NCBI GenBank assembly: GCA_025504975.1
Contig: JANUWI010000002.1
Coordinates: 2,914,001 to 2,978,000 of the forward strand
Origin: Plenodomus lindquistii
Taxonomy: Eukaryota > Ascomycota > Dothideomycetes > Pleosporales > Leptosphaeriaceae
Direction of reading: 5' to 3'
Length of the DNA: 64,000 nt
The position numbers and the translations under genes were made by a program. This document shows positions 12,101 to 24,220 of this stretch, one piece after another. How positions within the stretch are numbered: position 1 is the stretch's first letter; the number at the start of each line of letters is the position of its first letter. Below the pieces are notes generated by a model. That model saw only the letters and a program-made list of their open reading frames with translations, was not told where the DNA came from and ran no database searches.

Positions 12101-13080
12101 GTAGGCATCAGCTGAGGGTCCGGCTCACATCTCGGAGTTTCATCTAATGGGACTCATGAAATCATGAAATCAACCTGTAACACCATGCTGTCTTCATCTC
12201 CAAAGTTCATCGGACGACGACTCCATTCGCTCTCTTCTATTTGCGAACTAACGTGTTGAGTACCTAAGGTCATGGAATCTCATGGGTGAATGTTGCAAGG
12301 CGATCTGATCCTAGTTGATTGACCTTCTTGATGCTCAACCGTTGCGCTTAAATTCGAGAATAGGGCTTTCAAAGCATGTAAGTCTGCGCAACGGCCAAGC
12401 GAGGCCGCTACCTTTTGGCCCTTCAATGACGGCCCATATATTCGCTCGCAAGCTTACCTTACTAGCCATCAAGCAGTCCATTAGCGATCCCCGTATATTT
12501 GTTTCGGTCTCCGAAAGATAATATATCACCCTGTACGTTCTCGCTCTATGCAGGTGGGACGGCTGTGTGCCCTTTGGTCCGTCTCACATGCATCGTCGCA
12601 CCAGCTGAGTCAGACTTCATGGTTAAGGAGAGGCAGACGCCCCCACGCCGCTTCCTTCCTTTGTAGCCTTACAATCCTTTTAACAACAAGTATCGAAACT
12701 ACATCGACTCTCTACAATTCCACGATTTGACCGCATGATCATGCGATGTACTTGTTCATCTGGATCGCATCCGTTAAATATCCAGAATCGTGCATTTGGG
12801 GATGTCAGCCTTCTTCCCCGGAAGGGGCTGTGTTGCTCGAGTGTGATGCAAATGGATCGTAAAGTGCATGCATCGAGGCTGCGCGAACTCCGCAACCAAT
12901 CAGATTTCCATTGAAAGTTTCAGCCTTGCGTTACTTCGGTCGCACACCATGAACATTAATCTAGCAGCTGACAATGACCGATCAGCTATTTACACACATG
13001 CATATGGCGCATATCATATATCGACGCTTACCACTCGGTAATTGTCTTATACAGGAACCATTATCTTAGAATCTCTCGCA
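9181..13080. other. Long gene-poor spacer
   Basis: About 3.9 kb with no supportable gene. Near 9275-9300 on the plus strand is a GTG/GAT microsatellite (repeated His codons on the minus strand). From about 9400 to 11110 several 70-246-codon frames exist on both strands, but they are Cys/His/Arg-rich, lack hydrophobic-core patterning and match no family I know. From about 11300 to 13000 the sequence has no long frames at all, which suits a decayed or structural intergenic region. I see no terminal repeats, reverse transcriptase or transposase motif. Confidence 0.5.
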
Positions 13081-15426
13081 ATGGAGCGAGCCCAGCTATC
13101 AGCACAGTCACATTTCTACGTTGGTGGTCATGATCGGAGTGAAAAATCTGGGAGTGTGCGCAACGATTCCATACTGATGGCCAACGGATCAACAAACAAT
13201 TTTGAGAACTTTGGCGATGTCAGTCCGTTGCATGCGAATGATGAGAGAGATACCCCCGAACGCATCGATCGTGGAAGTCCACTGCCTGCGATCGATGTAC
13301 CACTGGCACAGCCATTACCCAATGGATACGACATCGAATTGAACGAAGGACTACAACATTCACACCAGAGTGTCTCGTTACTCGACAATGAACAATCAAT
13401 TACGAGACAAGACTCTGGCGATACCCAAAGGACGAGCCTAGGCCAACAAAGCACCACTCAACTTAAGGGGTATTCTCTCAAAACAGTAGCTCGCATTGGT
13501 CTCGGGTGGGACCATTTCCTCCAGTCCATTCCTCGTGTGTGGTTCAAAAGCTGGACGACAGAAACTTGCAGTTACATCATCGCGATCTTAGCCCTTGCCG
13601 GACTTGTCGCGACGCTCTCCGCGCATCAAGGCAGACCACTCCCCCAATGGCCACAATTGGTGACCATCAACTCGATCATATCATTGTTTTCCCTTATTAT
13701 GAGAGCTTGTGTAGGTGTAGTACTGGCAGAAGGCAGGTCGCTCTCATCTAGTTGTAGAGACCCATGCTGACACTCGTGAAAGGTATCAGCCAATGCAAGT
13801 GGAACTGGTACAGGAAAGCCAAAAGATTAGATCATATCGAGAGATTGGACTCAGCCAGCCGTGGCTCTTGGGGTGCAGTCACACTCTTGTATCACTTTCG
13901 GCCAAGACAAGCTTAGTAGGTACTGACTGTCCACTAAGATGGTTGAGGCTAACACTATAAGCTACCTTGCTACGATGGGCGCAGTCATCACTATCCTCGC
14001 TTCTCTTACGGGCTTTTTCGCGCAGCAACTTGTCCAGTTTCAGGATTGTCTTGAGAAAGATCCAGCTGCGTTAGTCAACATTTCAAGGACGAATGGCTAC
14101 GCCCGCACAGGTGGTCAAATCCAAAGTAACGTATTCGTCGACTATGCTCCAATGGTGGCCGCAATCAATGTCGGCGTACTCCAAAGTCCTGGCGATCTAA
14201 CGAGCGCGCTATCCTCCGGATGTAGCAGTGGTAACTGTACCTTTTCGGAAAACGGCAATGCTTCATTCTCCACTATAGCAATTAGCCATCTTTGCCAGGA
14301 CACTACTCCGCAAATTCGTGTCCTGAATGAGAGCAAACATACGAACAGTTCCAACCGGAACCCTGAGACGTATCTAGGATTGGACTATGGCCAGAATCAG
14401 ACATTTGTGTGGTCCAAAACGCCAGGCGGAATTGTTGTCATGTCTTGGGTCGCTACGCCGGTAGACGGGTCGGATTTGATCACAATTCACTTTCTCTCCA
14501 GATTGAGCCCCTACACCGACGTCTGGAGCGCTGTCAACTGTACGCTATTTCCGACTATAAACACATACGCAGCGAGCATCAATGATGCTATACTGAAGGA
14601 GAATCTGGTTGAAAACTTGCCGCTCAAAAGCCTTACCGCCCAATTCGATCAGCCTCCTGTGATCGACGGGGATTTTGTAAACCTGCGCTGGTCATGGGGT
14701 CATATGATGACCACAAAATTCACAATACGAAACGGCTTACGAGAGTCATGTGAGGGTTCGAGCAGTCCTGCGCCAAAGCTGACCAAGTTTTTGAAGCGCA
14801 GTGACGATCGTACCTACGTCAATTCTACAGGTCATACAAATCCAAGCGTCGGCTGGAAGTGGTGGCACTTTCCAACACACTGCGTTTGGTCTATATACAG
14901 ATTCTCGGACCTCGCCATGATCGAGACAATTACTGAGGTCTTTGGCAACCAAAACGCATCTATGGGTCGTAAAATGGGCGTTTGGGGTTCAGCACATCTC
15001 CGAGTGTTATTCCAGGACGGCAACATGACATTGAATAGCGTGGATGAGCGGATACAAAGCCTGGCGACTGCAATGACCACCATCATACGAACAAACGGTG
15101 GTCTTGGGAATACAACGAATAATCCAAGGGAAGAAGCCATCGGAACCGTCTGGAATAACACGACTTGCATGTACATACGATGGTCGTGGGTTGCCTTCCC
15201 TTCAGCCATGATCGGCTTGACTGGCTTGTTCCTATTGCTAGTTGCTTTCGAGAATCGCGGAGTCCAGACTGATCGGCTCTGGAAAAGCTCGTTCCTCGCT
15301 GCACTTTTCTGCGAGGTCGAAGTGCAGGAGAAACCGGTCGGGAAAGAGGAGATGAAAGCAATGGCAAAATCGACAAGCGTGAGTTTAGAGGATAAGAGGG
15401 CGACGTTGAGGCTAGTTACAGCCTAG
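13081..15426 (+). CDS. DUF3176 multi-pass membrane protein
   Basis: Predicted exons are 13081-13732, 13783-13915 and 13962-15426, giving 749 residues. The N-terminal ~150 residues are polar and disordered. Then come TM1 (SYIIAILALAGLVATLSA, ~163-184), TM2 (IISLFSLIMRACVGVVLAEG, ~195-218), the DUF3176 signature GISQCKWNWYRKA followed by SRGSWGAV, TM3 (YYLATMGAVITILASLTGFF, ~262-285), a ~380-residue probably extracytoplasmic region with many N-x-S/T sites and Cys pairs (SSGCSSGNCTF), and TM4 (SAMIGLTGLFLLLVAFENRG, ~672-695). Intron 1 needs a GC donor (AAG|GCAGGT) to keep the DUF3176 frame; intron 2 (46 nt) has GTAGGT, CTAAC and AAG. DUF3176 is widespread in Pezizomycotina and has no known function. 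It converges on the kinase-HET gene. Confidence 0.9.
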
Positions 15427-15474
15427 CTAAGTATGGTCGGATCCATAACTGTAGAACCAACCTTGAGTACGAAA

Positions 15475-18400
15475 TCAGACAATTTTTGCAGCAACACCCG
15501 GCTCATTCCACATGATGAACTTTCCCAGCATCCACCCTGCCCCAACACGCTCGTACATTCTCTCGCCATGACTCGCACTCACATGCTTTGCGATGACAAT
15601 TAGGACATCATACCTAAGCTCAGCAGCAGTTGTTGCTTCCTTCGCGCGCGCAACCACACAGCATTGTGCGATCTGGCTGTTGGTATCAGCGGTCGATGGT
15701 CTATCCCACGTGAGCTCGAACTCGTCTGACTGTGCTCCACCGATGCTGTAGTCTCGTACTACAGCCTGCAATGCTATCTCATCGTGTTGAGGCGCAGAGT
15801 CTGCTGCTTGACTGCCGAGTCGCGTCCAAGGAGCTTTCAGCTCCGCTGTCTCCCAGCAAACGAGGCCAAACGGCGGACCTGCATAGTCGATGCCACCTTG
15901 GTATGCCATCCACGACCAGCTGGGAACTCGATCGTGGCCCTTTGAGCGAAAATCGATAGGCTCAAGCGATGGCAAGCACCCGTCTCCTGAGCCACGTTGC
16001 CAAAGTAGACTTCTTCCGAAGAGCCCGTCGTCTTTCAAGTCGCCATCATCGAATATTCCGTAAGCTCCTTTAGTACCAAATGCCCTTTGTAAACGCTGTT
16101 CCAAGCCTGCGATGGCGACAGGTCGGTCCTCCTGCCGGGTGAAGTCGAGCCTGGAGTATTGCTCGTATAAACCCTGGAAGCATGCAATCTTCGAGCCGCG
16201 ATTCTTCAAAGTCCTATTGGGAAACTTCGGATCGCCGAGAAACGCAGCCATGTGGCTTCAGGAAAGTTAGAGTCGAATGAATCTGCGATGAGATGGCAAT
16301 GCTTCAGAGACTTACTTGTGCAAATTGGTCATTGTCTCGCAACGAACTCCCGCCCCACATTCGAAGTAAGTCTGAGTCTCGGTGAAGTAGATGGTTCTTC
16401 GGGCAAGCACACGCTCCTGGAATACCCACCCTCGCTTGTTCAGTGAACCTTGGATCACATGTTCATTGAAGTTGTCGATGAAATCGCAAATGTAGAAAGA
16501 TTCATCTTCGTCATGATTTATCTTTACGAACTCGCGCTGGTCACGACTTTTGAGGAAGCCGCTCTTCTGATTGATCGCACGGCTCGCAGCGAGTACACAA
16601 TAGGCCCCGCTAAAGACGGCTTCCATGTGTTTGGCTTCCTTTTTGAAGTCGCCGCCATCCTGTATTATGCAGATCGAGTCAATCCACAGATAAGGAATTC
16701 CAAGGCGTCGAGTGCAATCCACCGCATCCTTGAATGTGGCTGGCAAATCATCCTCCGGGATCGCGCCCCTAAAAGTTTCCTCATTAGACTCTAGCGTCCG
16801 GAACGTTTCATACTTTGCAGTGTCACCCCATGGATGTGATAGCGCGATGTAGTGCGTCGATGTAATTTTTGCTTCTTCTGTCCCCACCAGGCGTAGCCGC
16901 GGATCTTCGAATGTGCCTACGTCGATGAGCCTGGTTGGTAGCCTTTCGTGCTCTTTTACGTGACAGTCTTTATGCGATTCATTCGTTCGTATAGGATCAT
17001 CGCAGTCCTCAAGCCACATTTTGATGATGGTGTAAAACTCCCTCGTTCCAGGTGACAGCAGTGTTGGGAACCCGAGCTGACAGCTGGCTGATGATCTGGT
17101 CCCTAACATGATCAGCCCAAATTCTACGTGCGTAATCTCGATTGTAAGAGAGCGACTCACAGTTGGTCCGGACTATCGAAAGAGCCGGTACTGGATATCC
17201 TGGAAGGAACAAATGTGAGTGCCTTCGTTCGAAGACTACAGCCTCTTCAGTTGTACTTGATCCCTTATTAATCGCCGTCAACAAGAGTGTACAAAGTTTA
17301 CATCGATTGGCCTTGTCGGACAAGTTCGAGCGTAAGTCCCTAATGGAGAAGCCTGCTTCCCAAAAGTTTAGGTTTGTGCACCGCTCGCACAACTGTGACG
17401 GTGGTGTTGAAATCTCGGTACCCCTTACTTTTGTCATTACTTTTTTGGCGAAGTCGTCGTCACGGGTATAGATCCAGTCTTTCAGCGGCGGCAAGGTGTA
17501 GTCACGCCTTTCATATCCGCCTGGTGTTGCTGGACCGCTTATGGGCGGAGATTGTACGCCCCCCAGGGTAAGAGGCCGGCCAGGTCGTTCGATAACAGGA
17601 GCCAGCCCGCCATCCTCACCACCCACTCTCGATAACATTGATTTCATGACAACTCGCTCACCACCCACTGAGAGATAATCTGAATCCTTTATCTTCATGA
17701 CGATCTCGTCCATGGCATCACGAAATTGTTTCGCTGTTGCACGATAACGTGTGACTTCGTCGCCAATGGCTGGCAATGCAAGGAGGCGTCCGGTTGTGCG
17801 ATCACCAATGTTGCTCTCACGGTCTGGTCGAAGATGTATGACCAGGAGCTTTTCGCGGACTACGTTAAGCAAATCTTTGATTGCCGAGTTTTTGGCACAC
17901 GCGGGATCGTGCTGCTGGATCTGATTGATCCACCTGCGTACGACCCGATGGATCTCCGATTGTCCTGTACTATCCACCTGGAAAAACTGACTAATTTGCT
18001 GCAAGTCGTTGGTGTTCTTCATCTGATCGTAGAAGACGTCGAGCAGGTCGTTGCCATACAGGATCCATATGATGAATTCTAGGACAATACATCCCATTGA
18101 CCAGATGTCGTATAATCGTGAACGAGCTGCTAGAGTATTTCTAGCTGCCTCTGGAGGTTCATATCGCACTGTGCCGTAACGAGTACTGGTCGGAAACTTT
18201 CGTTCTCCTGTCATCTCGATATGTTGCTTTGCGAGCCCCATGTCAGCGATCTTCAAAGTACCTTGTCCATTCTGTTCAACATCAAAGATGAGGAGGTTCT
18301 CGGGCTTGAGATCGCCGTGCCGGATATTTTTCTTGTTTACAGCGGGAGTTTCCTCATCGTTCTCGTCAAATACTTGTACAGCGGGAATCTGTACACCGTT

Positions 18401-19517
18401 TCGTTGAGGGTTTGGTCCAACACCCACGACCAGAGTGCTTTCAGAATGATGCATGGCAACAAGCGCGTCGGCGAGTCCCTTTATCTGCAACAAAGCCCAT
18501 CGCACTAATTCTGGACTCGGAGCTTGGTTTTGCATGGTCGCCCAGAGATCGCGCAAGTTGCCGCCCTCAGCCCATGGAAACATGAAATACCGACTTTCAC
18601 CTCTCCTTATCGCTGCGTCGCATCGAATAATGTGCGGATGATCGAGCATGTTGATGTTTGCCAGAGCTATTGCCTCTATGTCCCACGCGTTCTCTGTCTC
18701 ACTTCCGTCTGCTCCTGCTGCGATTGTTATTTCTTTGATAGCAACCTACGGAACTTGATCAGCGTGCTCCGCAGATCCCAAGACCAGGAATACTCACCAC
18801 TTGGGCACTTTTGTCCATCTGGTGATCGGCATGGATCCTGACCTTGCTGACCGACCCGAATGCCCCAGACCTTGGCTTATCACTTACTATGGTGAAGGGC
18901 AAGATACACTGAGCGTTCTCGTCATAAGTTTTGTACCTTTCGGTTCCGAATGTGGGCGCAAGAAACTTCCATTGTGACTCGTAGAATAATTTGAGCTTTC
19001 CAGGCACCCAGATGGTTGGTATAAAGATGAGAGGCGATGGACGTATGTCGTCCGGGTTTTCCAGAGGCAGTTTTTTATCATTGAAATGGCCTTGCTTTAG
19101 CTTCATCATTGCTAGAAGGAGGTACTGTGCTTCGAAGTGGCATAGTATCATGGTCGCAAAAACCTTTCGGGCATTCGCATGTGTCCATTGTGCCACTTGT
19201 GCGCGAGTCTTTCGATCGACATAGATACTGTCTTTGGTGGGTAATTGCTCAATCTTCGTGAATTCCCTCGCGATGGACTCTTTTGTGATGAGCTTTTCGA
19301 TGCACCCATTTGGCAAGTATCTGCGATCTAGCTTTTCGAAAGTGGCAAGGACTGATTCCTCCATGATGGCATCTTCCAATGAGGAAATCGGCTCTATCGA
19401 TGCGAGGCGAGCTTCTAAATCTACTTCATCGTTCGTCTGAACTTCTAGCTTTCCAGGAACGCGCAGTGGATTCCAGGAACATTCGGAGATAGGCAGTCGG
19501 ATGATATTAGCAAACAT
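15475..19517 (-). CDS. Protein kinase-HET domain fusion protein
   Basis: Predicted exons, in reading order, are 19517-18798, 18745-17161, 17102-16316 and 16255-15475, all frame-consistent, giving 1290 residues. Residues 1-210 form a helical region shared with the neighbouring kinase. The kinase domain spans ~215-560: glycine loop GAFGSV (~217), VAIK lysine (~244), catalytic loop RHGDLKPENLL (HGD ~383), DMG in place of DFG (~408), TVRYEPPE and DIWSMGC. A Cys-containing linker (LCERCTNLNFW, then CKLCTLLL) resembles the region that precedes many HET domains. The HET domain is ~825-1000: RLIDVG, YIALSHPWGD, LGIPYLWIDSICIIQDG, RGWVFQERVLARRTIYF. HET domains act in fungal heterokaryon incompatibility and can cause cell death. 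The inference is that kinase signalling controls the HET module. A genuine fusion rather than two genes is supported by a single 58-nt GT-AG intron (17160-17103) lying inside the kinase-HET linker. Confidence 0.88.
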
Positions 19518-20628
19518 GTTGTCGTTTCGGCCGTGGAGAAAGTCGTCAGACGCAGTGTGCTATGCGACTGCATGAGACAACCTCGAGCAGACGAATCTGG
19601 GTATGCGATAGGGGTACAAAGGCTTGTAGAGGTATCAAATTAGGGAAGACTAGCATCTGATGGTGGAAAGTTGAAGCCTTATGTCAAGAATGATTACATC
19701 AAGCCCGCGGGGTTAGAGGTGGCCCCGAACTAGAACTTCTGTCTCATCTCTCCGACAGCCTCCAGCGCGCCGGTAATTGCAGGGATGTTGGGTACTATCG
19801 TGTTCAGCTTCCCTCAGCTGCAGGAAGGCTGAGCGGGGAACCACCCAAAGCGTGCATATATGGACGCATGATGAGAACGCTGGACCCCTCACTACTAGAT
19901 TACATGTGGGTAAGACTCGCCCATCCCGTCGGTTATATGAACCGAGAATGTTGATATGGATAGTAATTGCGTCATGGTTGAGTAGCTGTAACAATTTCAG
20001 GTCTCGGCTGGTGTACAATATTGGTGGCGTTGCGCAACTCGGCTAACGTGATCGATCACGGATGAGGGCCAAAACCCCATGAAGTGTTGGGATGAGGCTG
20101 AAAAGTCCGGGCTGTCTCACGAGGCTTGCAATTGATCGCGGCCGAGATGATGCGATGCGAAACAATATCCCGGAAAATTGACGATCAGTGGGCTTGACAC
20201 TTAAGTCTCCAAGTTAAGGACACCACATACATATGGCCGTTCGTTGTATGGGTGCGATATAGCTGTCGAGCAGGATAGTAGGTGCAATTGAGTTGGGGTA
20301 CCTTGGAGAATTATAATGGTCATGAAAATGCCGGCAGCTCGCTACCGTTTGCACATGTATCTTTCTCTTTACCTGTGGGTTACATGTTCGCAACCATTAC
20401 TGGCGTGATCCCATGCAGGATGAATTTGCGAAGTCGCCGCAAAGCCTTCAATACATCAAGTCTTAGCTTTCGCCCACACGAACCAACGTGTCACGACATT
20501 AGCTCGTACTGGTGGTACAAATCATGTAACCAGACCTGCGCTTCAACAAGTTCATGCCACAAGGCCTCTATGTTCTTGCTGTAGTGCTATGGAATCAGCC
20601 CTTGTTATCTGGGCGCTGTGACCGGGAC
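19518..20628. promoter_or_regulatory. Intergenic region upstream of the kinase-HET gene
   Basis: About 1.1 kb between the two co-directional minus-strand kinase genes. It should hold the kinase-HET promoter and the 3' end of the membrane-anchored kinase gene. A perfect 14-bp palindrome lies at 20047-20060. Frames on either strand are short and look non-coding. Confidence 0.45.
20047..20060. repeat. Perfect 14-bp palindrome CGTGATCGATCACG
   Basis: A perfect dyad-symmetric sequence about 530 bp upstream of the kinase-HET start codon and about 570 bp beyond the stop codon of the upstream kinase gene. It could be a binding site for a dimeric regulator, but a single copy without conservation data is weak evidence. 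Confidence 0.35.
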
Positions 20629-23600
20629 TCAGCGACAGTATAATCCGTAAAGCGTATAAAGCCACAAGAACAATACCAGGAGGCAGCAAGCGAGATATGA
20701 ATGAATCTTTTGGGGGCTTTTGCGAACATTTTGTCCCGTAGCCGCAATTGCATGATCATCCCGCTCAGTGATTGGATCATGCGGAGTAGCCAAGTCCTCC
20801 AACATGATGTTTTCAGCATATGCAGCGATCTCGCGACCGTTATCGTATGGTAATATAATAGTTTCAAACAGCGCATCCTTATCGGATCGGGAAACGGGTA
20901 CAGTTGCGTAGTCGGTGTTGGTACGGCAATTGTTGTGCATGATCCTCAATCGATCTCGAAGCTCCACACATGAAAGGCGCTTCGCAGATTTGATTACTAT
21001 CATGCCATGCTGTATCAGTTCCAGAAAGTCGTGGAGGTACGCTGTACAATTTCGGTGCTGATGAAGCCGGTTGATGAACTGTTCAGGAAGTCAGGATGTG
21101 TAACAAACATTGAGACCACGGTACTTACTTTGGTGACAGCTGGTTTGACTACGAAGGTGTCGCGTTTCTGATTAGTCAATACCTGGAAGAATGTATCCGT
21201 ATCTTTCCCAGATAGGAATACATCGGGAGCCAATCTCTGTCTGGCAAAATCGCGCAGTAGCTGTCGGCCCCCCAGAAACCAGGCGACAAACTCCAAATAA
21301 ACGCACCCTAGGCACCATATGTCATATGATTGCTGAATTTTTGCAGTCGCAATATCGCACTCAGGAGGCCGATACGTCATTGTGTTTGCTACGTCTCGTC
21401 GTTTGGTCTTAGTCTTGAAAGAGTTGAGCTCCGCTTGACCAAAGTCTGCTATAGCCAAGGTACCACCGACTGTGTAGAGATTGCCGCTCTGTTCGTCTTC
21501 ATTCTCGATATTGCCGCGATACCGCAGGATATTCTTGGGATTGATATCGCCGTGTCGCCCATATTCCTTAGGGTGTAGGTCCTCATCAAAACGTCCCAGG
21601 TCACCAAAGGCGTCCTGCAGTCGGGCATTTAACACTCTTACTGGGCTAGTGTTCCGCACTTGGGCACCATCAGATTGTATGGATGAATCTGTCCCTACTC
21701 GATCTTTCAAAGGCATGATAATATGGACATGTTTCCCCCCAGGTTTTGTTGGTGCAGTTGGTGTTCCTGACTGACTTAGTGAATGTTTTCAAAAGTAACC
21801 CGATGGGGTTGAAAGCTCAAACAGAGGCTTGTGGTCGTGGAGCTAGTTACTATTGGGAGACAGGAAAATGAGAAGCCAGTTTGAAGGATGATGAACCAAT
21901 TTCAGAAACTCACCAAAAACGTCTGCGGTAGAGCGGTTTTTTGCGCTGGGCTTCGGGTCCTCGATAGTTAGTATCTTGTGCAAACTCGAGAGACCATCTG
22001 CTAGACCAGCGCATTGTGATGCCATCCAAGTGACATTCTGGTGGGTCATATTGGGTCGCAATGTATGCTTCCTCCAGAAGTCGAGCAAATCGCCGTCTGC
22101 GCGGTAAAAGACGAGATGGAATTTGTTGCAATGCTCGTAAGTCGCTAGCAAAGAGACCATGTGAGGATGCGCATTTTTCCCACTGAACTTTCTCAGAATG
22201 GAGGCCTCTTGTTTGAAAGCCTCACGATCCTCGCCATCTATCTGCTGTTTGATTGCGAACCCACGCTGTGACAGTTGCAAGTCGCTAAAATTGTGATGAT
22301 CACGATGTATGTTGACCATGAGTACTTTTCCGTAACCGCCGACTCTATCTGCTTCATTCCCTTGCGCGGTGACGGGGGCGACAAACGGTAAGGTATGTTG
22401 ATCTTGGAGTATGTAGTGTTTGACATTGCCGTTCTCGTCTGGGGAAAAGAAAGGCGCCAGGAGTAGCCATTGGTATTCTTCGAACTTCTCAAGCTTGGCA
22501 AGCGACCACGCATCGGTCGTGAAGCATCGCAACGCAACTTGCTCCTGGTCGCTTCGGCGACAGAGGATCGATTTACCATCGCGCTCAATCAATGTCAAAG
22601 GCAAATCCTGGTCGCTGATATCTTCTTCGAGTAACGAAACAATGGACGATGCTGCTTCTACGAGGACTAAGATAGCAAAGACTTTGCGGTAGGATCGGAT
22701 CTGATATTTCCCATGCCTCTCTTCTCTGGTTTGGGTTTGCTCGCAGACGGCTTTCGAATAACGAAGGACTTCGTCCGCAGTCAGAGCTGGCATGACATTG
22801 CGTAACTCTTGTGCAACTGAAGCTGGATGGATGACACGATGTAATGATCCTTTTGGAACGAAGCGAGAATCGCGGCCATCAAGCTTTCGGGTCCGCACAC
22901 GAGCGTTAAGAATCTCTGTTTGTAGTTGATATCTTGGTCCAAGTGGGGGCAATGACGCCAGGGATGCCTCCAGACCAGAATCTTCACTATCGAGGTCATT
23001 ATTCTGAACTGACTGCTGCTCTTGGTGCTGCCCTTGTTGATCACCAGCGTCGGAGATGACTTCGATACTGCGACTTGGCGAGGAATTCTTGCGCGTGTGG
23101 AAACTGCGGGGAATATCGAGTGGACCCAGGGACTGAGATGATGAATACGGCCGCGTGAAGTCAAAGGCCGGTGTGCGGTCCAAGAAATCTGAGCCATTCG
23201 AATCACGCTAGAAGTGCACATGTTAGTCAAGGAAGACGCTGACTGCTCGTGTCATCTTCAGGTTTTGAAACTCACCTTACTTCGACTGCGTGGCTGTGCC
23301 GACTCTGCTCCCCCTATCGCGTCATCCTCGCCTTGCGATTCCAAAGTGTACCGAAAGTTGGAGTGAGTCAGTGCTTGGCTACATGGTAGTTGTCGGTTCT
23401 CTACACGATTGGTAAGAGAATGAGGGTCACGTGACTGAGTACGACCTCCTCGTTTGGCCTCGCTTACGCCCTGAGCTGGCCATTTGGAAAAGCTGCGACT
23501 TGGAGACACGGGCTCTGCATGTACTGAGTCACGTCTTGTCCTGAGTGATCCAGGATTACCGCGGCGGTTTCGAGAGTCGCGACGGTGTCCACGTCGAACA

Positions 23601-23824
23601 CGAAGTTCCGGCTCCTTGCCACGCACTGGTGACTGGCTGTCATTGGTTGTTGCCTCCGACAAATTGAAGTGCGACACCTCGTGCTCAGCTACGGACGTGA
23701 CCGAACGTTGGGCCACATGGCTTCCGGACCAAGGTCTGCAGGGTGTCGTGTGCGGAAGAGCTGAGTCCTTGGCAAGCACGCACGATGAAAGAGTGGATTG
23801 ATCTGTTGCTTTGCGGAGAGGCAT
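20629..23824 (-). CDS. Protein kinase with C-terminal transmembrane tail, paralogue of the kinase-HET protein
   Basis: Predicted exons, in reading order, are 23824-23276, 23207-21914, 21766-21129 and 21078-20629, giving 976 residues. Residues 1-270 are Ser/Arg-rich and disordered. Residues ~275-465 match in layout the N-terminal region of the kinase-HET neighbour (RFVPKGSLHRVI, a later RKVFAILVLVE, then QWLLLAPFF and LPFVAPV). The kinase domain has GGYGKV (~473), AIK (~503), catalytic loop GRHGDINPKNIL (~686), DFG (~722), TMTYRPPE (~747) and DIWCLGC. The family-typical ending, roughly HDFLELIQHGMIVI then AKRLSCVELRDRL, appears only after removing the 50-nt intron 21128-21079. The C-terminus is a hydrophobic segment (YLACCLLVLFLWLYTLYGL), a likely tail anchor. 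All key catalytic residues are present. The 147-nt intron 21913-21767 is the least certain boundary. Function is unknown. Confidence 0.86.
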
Positions 23825-24210
23825 TTCGCAATCCTAAGACGTGGTCCAACTGATACCCACAGAAGTTCAATTTCTGAGGCGCAATAACCAGCGTATCGCT
23901 GGCCTATATGCGAATGCCTCAAATGGAGGACTTCCACATGTGCGCGGCTGAGCGTAGCGCTTGCATCATGGCTGACATTGGGACGCCTGGGTTCACAACA
24001 TTGTGGCTGGCACATTTGCCTTCTTTTCTTGCCCTGAAATCGCGTGCTGTCGCACAGGCGGTCAGATGGGTCAGCCGACTGGCTAAGATAAGGCATTCTG
24101 CTGCGCCACCCCGGTCCACGGTCAGCCTTCTGCATGGAAGCAGGCTCAGCCTTTCCGCCCCGATCAGCGTATCCACGCCCCGATGAACGCCTTTCAGCCT
24201 GGTCGGTGTG

Positions 24211-24216
24211 TATAAA
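24211..24216 (+). promoter_or_regulatory. TATA box of the 84-aa gene
   Basis: TATAAA lies 99-104 bp upstream of the predicted ATG at 24315, a normal distance for a fungal TATA-dependent promoter with a short leader. Confidence 0.5.
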
Positions 24217-24220
24217 TCGT

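Noticed and set aside
13939..13961. ATG at 13939 as the start of a separate 495-aa gene
   Set aside because: The upstream exons carry the first two TM helices and the DUF3176 motif in continuous spliced frame, and this ATG falls inside the predicted 46-nt intron with its CTAAC branch point.
19713..20046. Opposing short frames between the two kinase genes
   Set aside because: Equal-quality overlapping frames on both strands, with no start context, domain or splice support.
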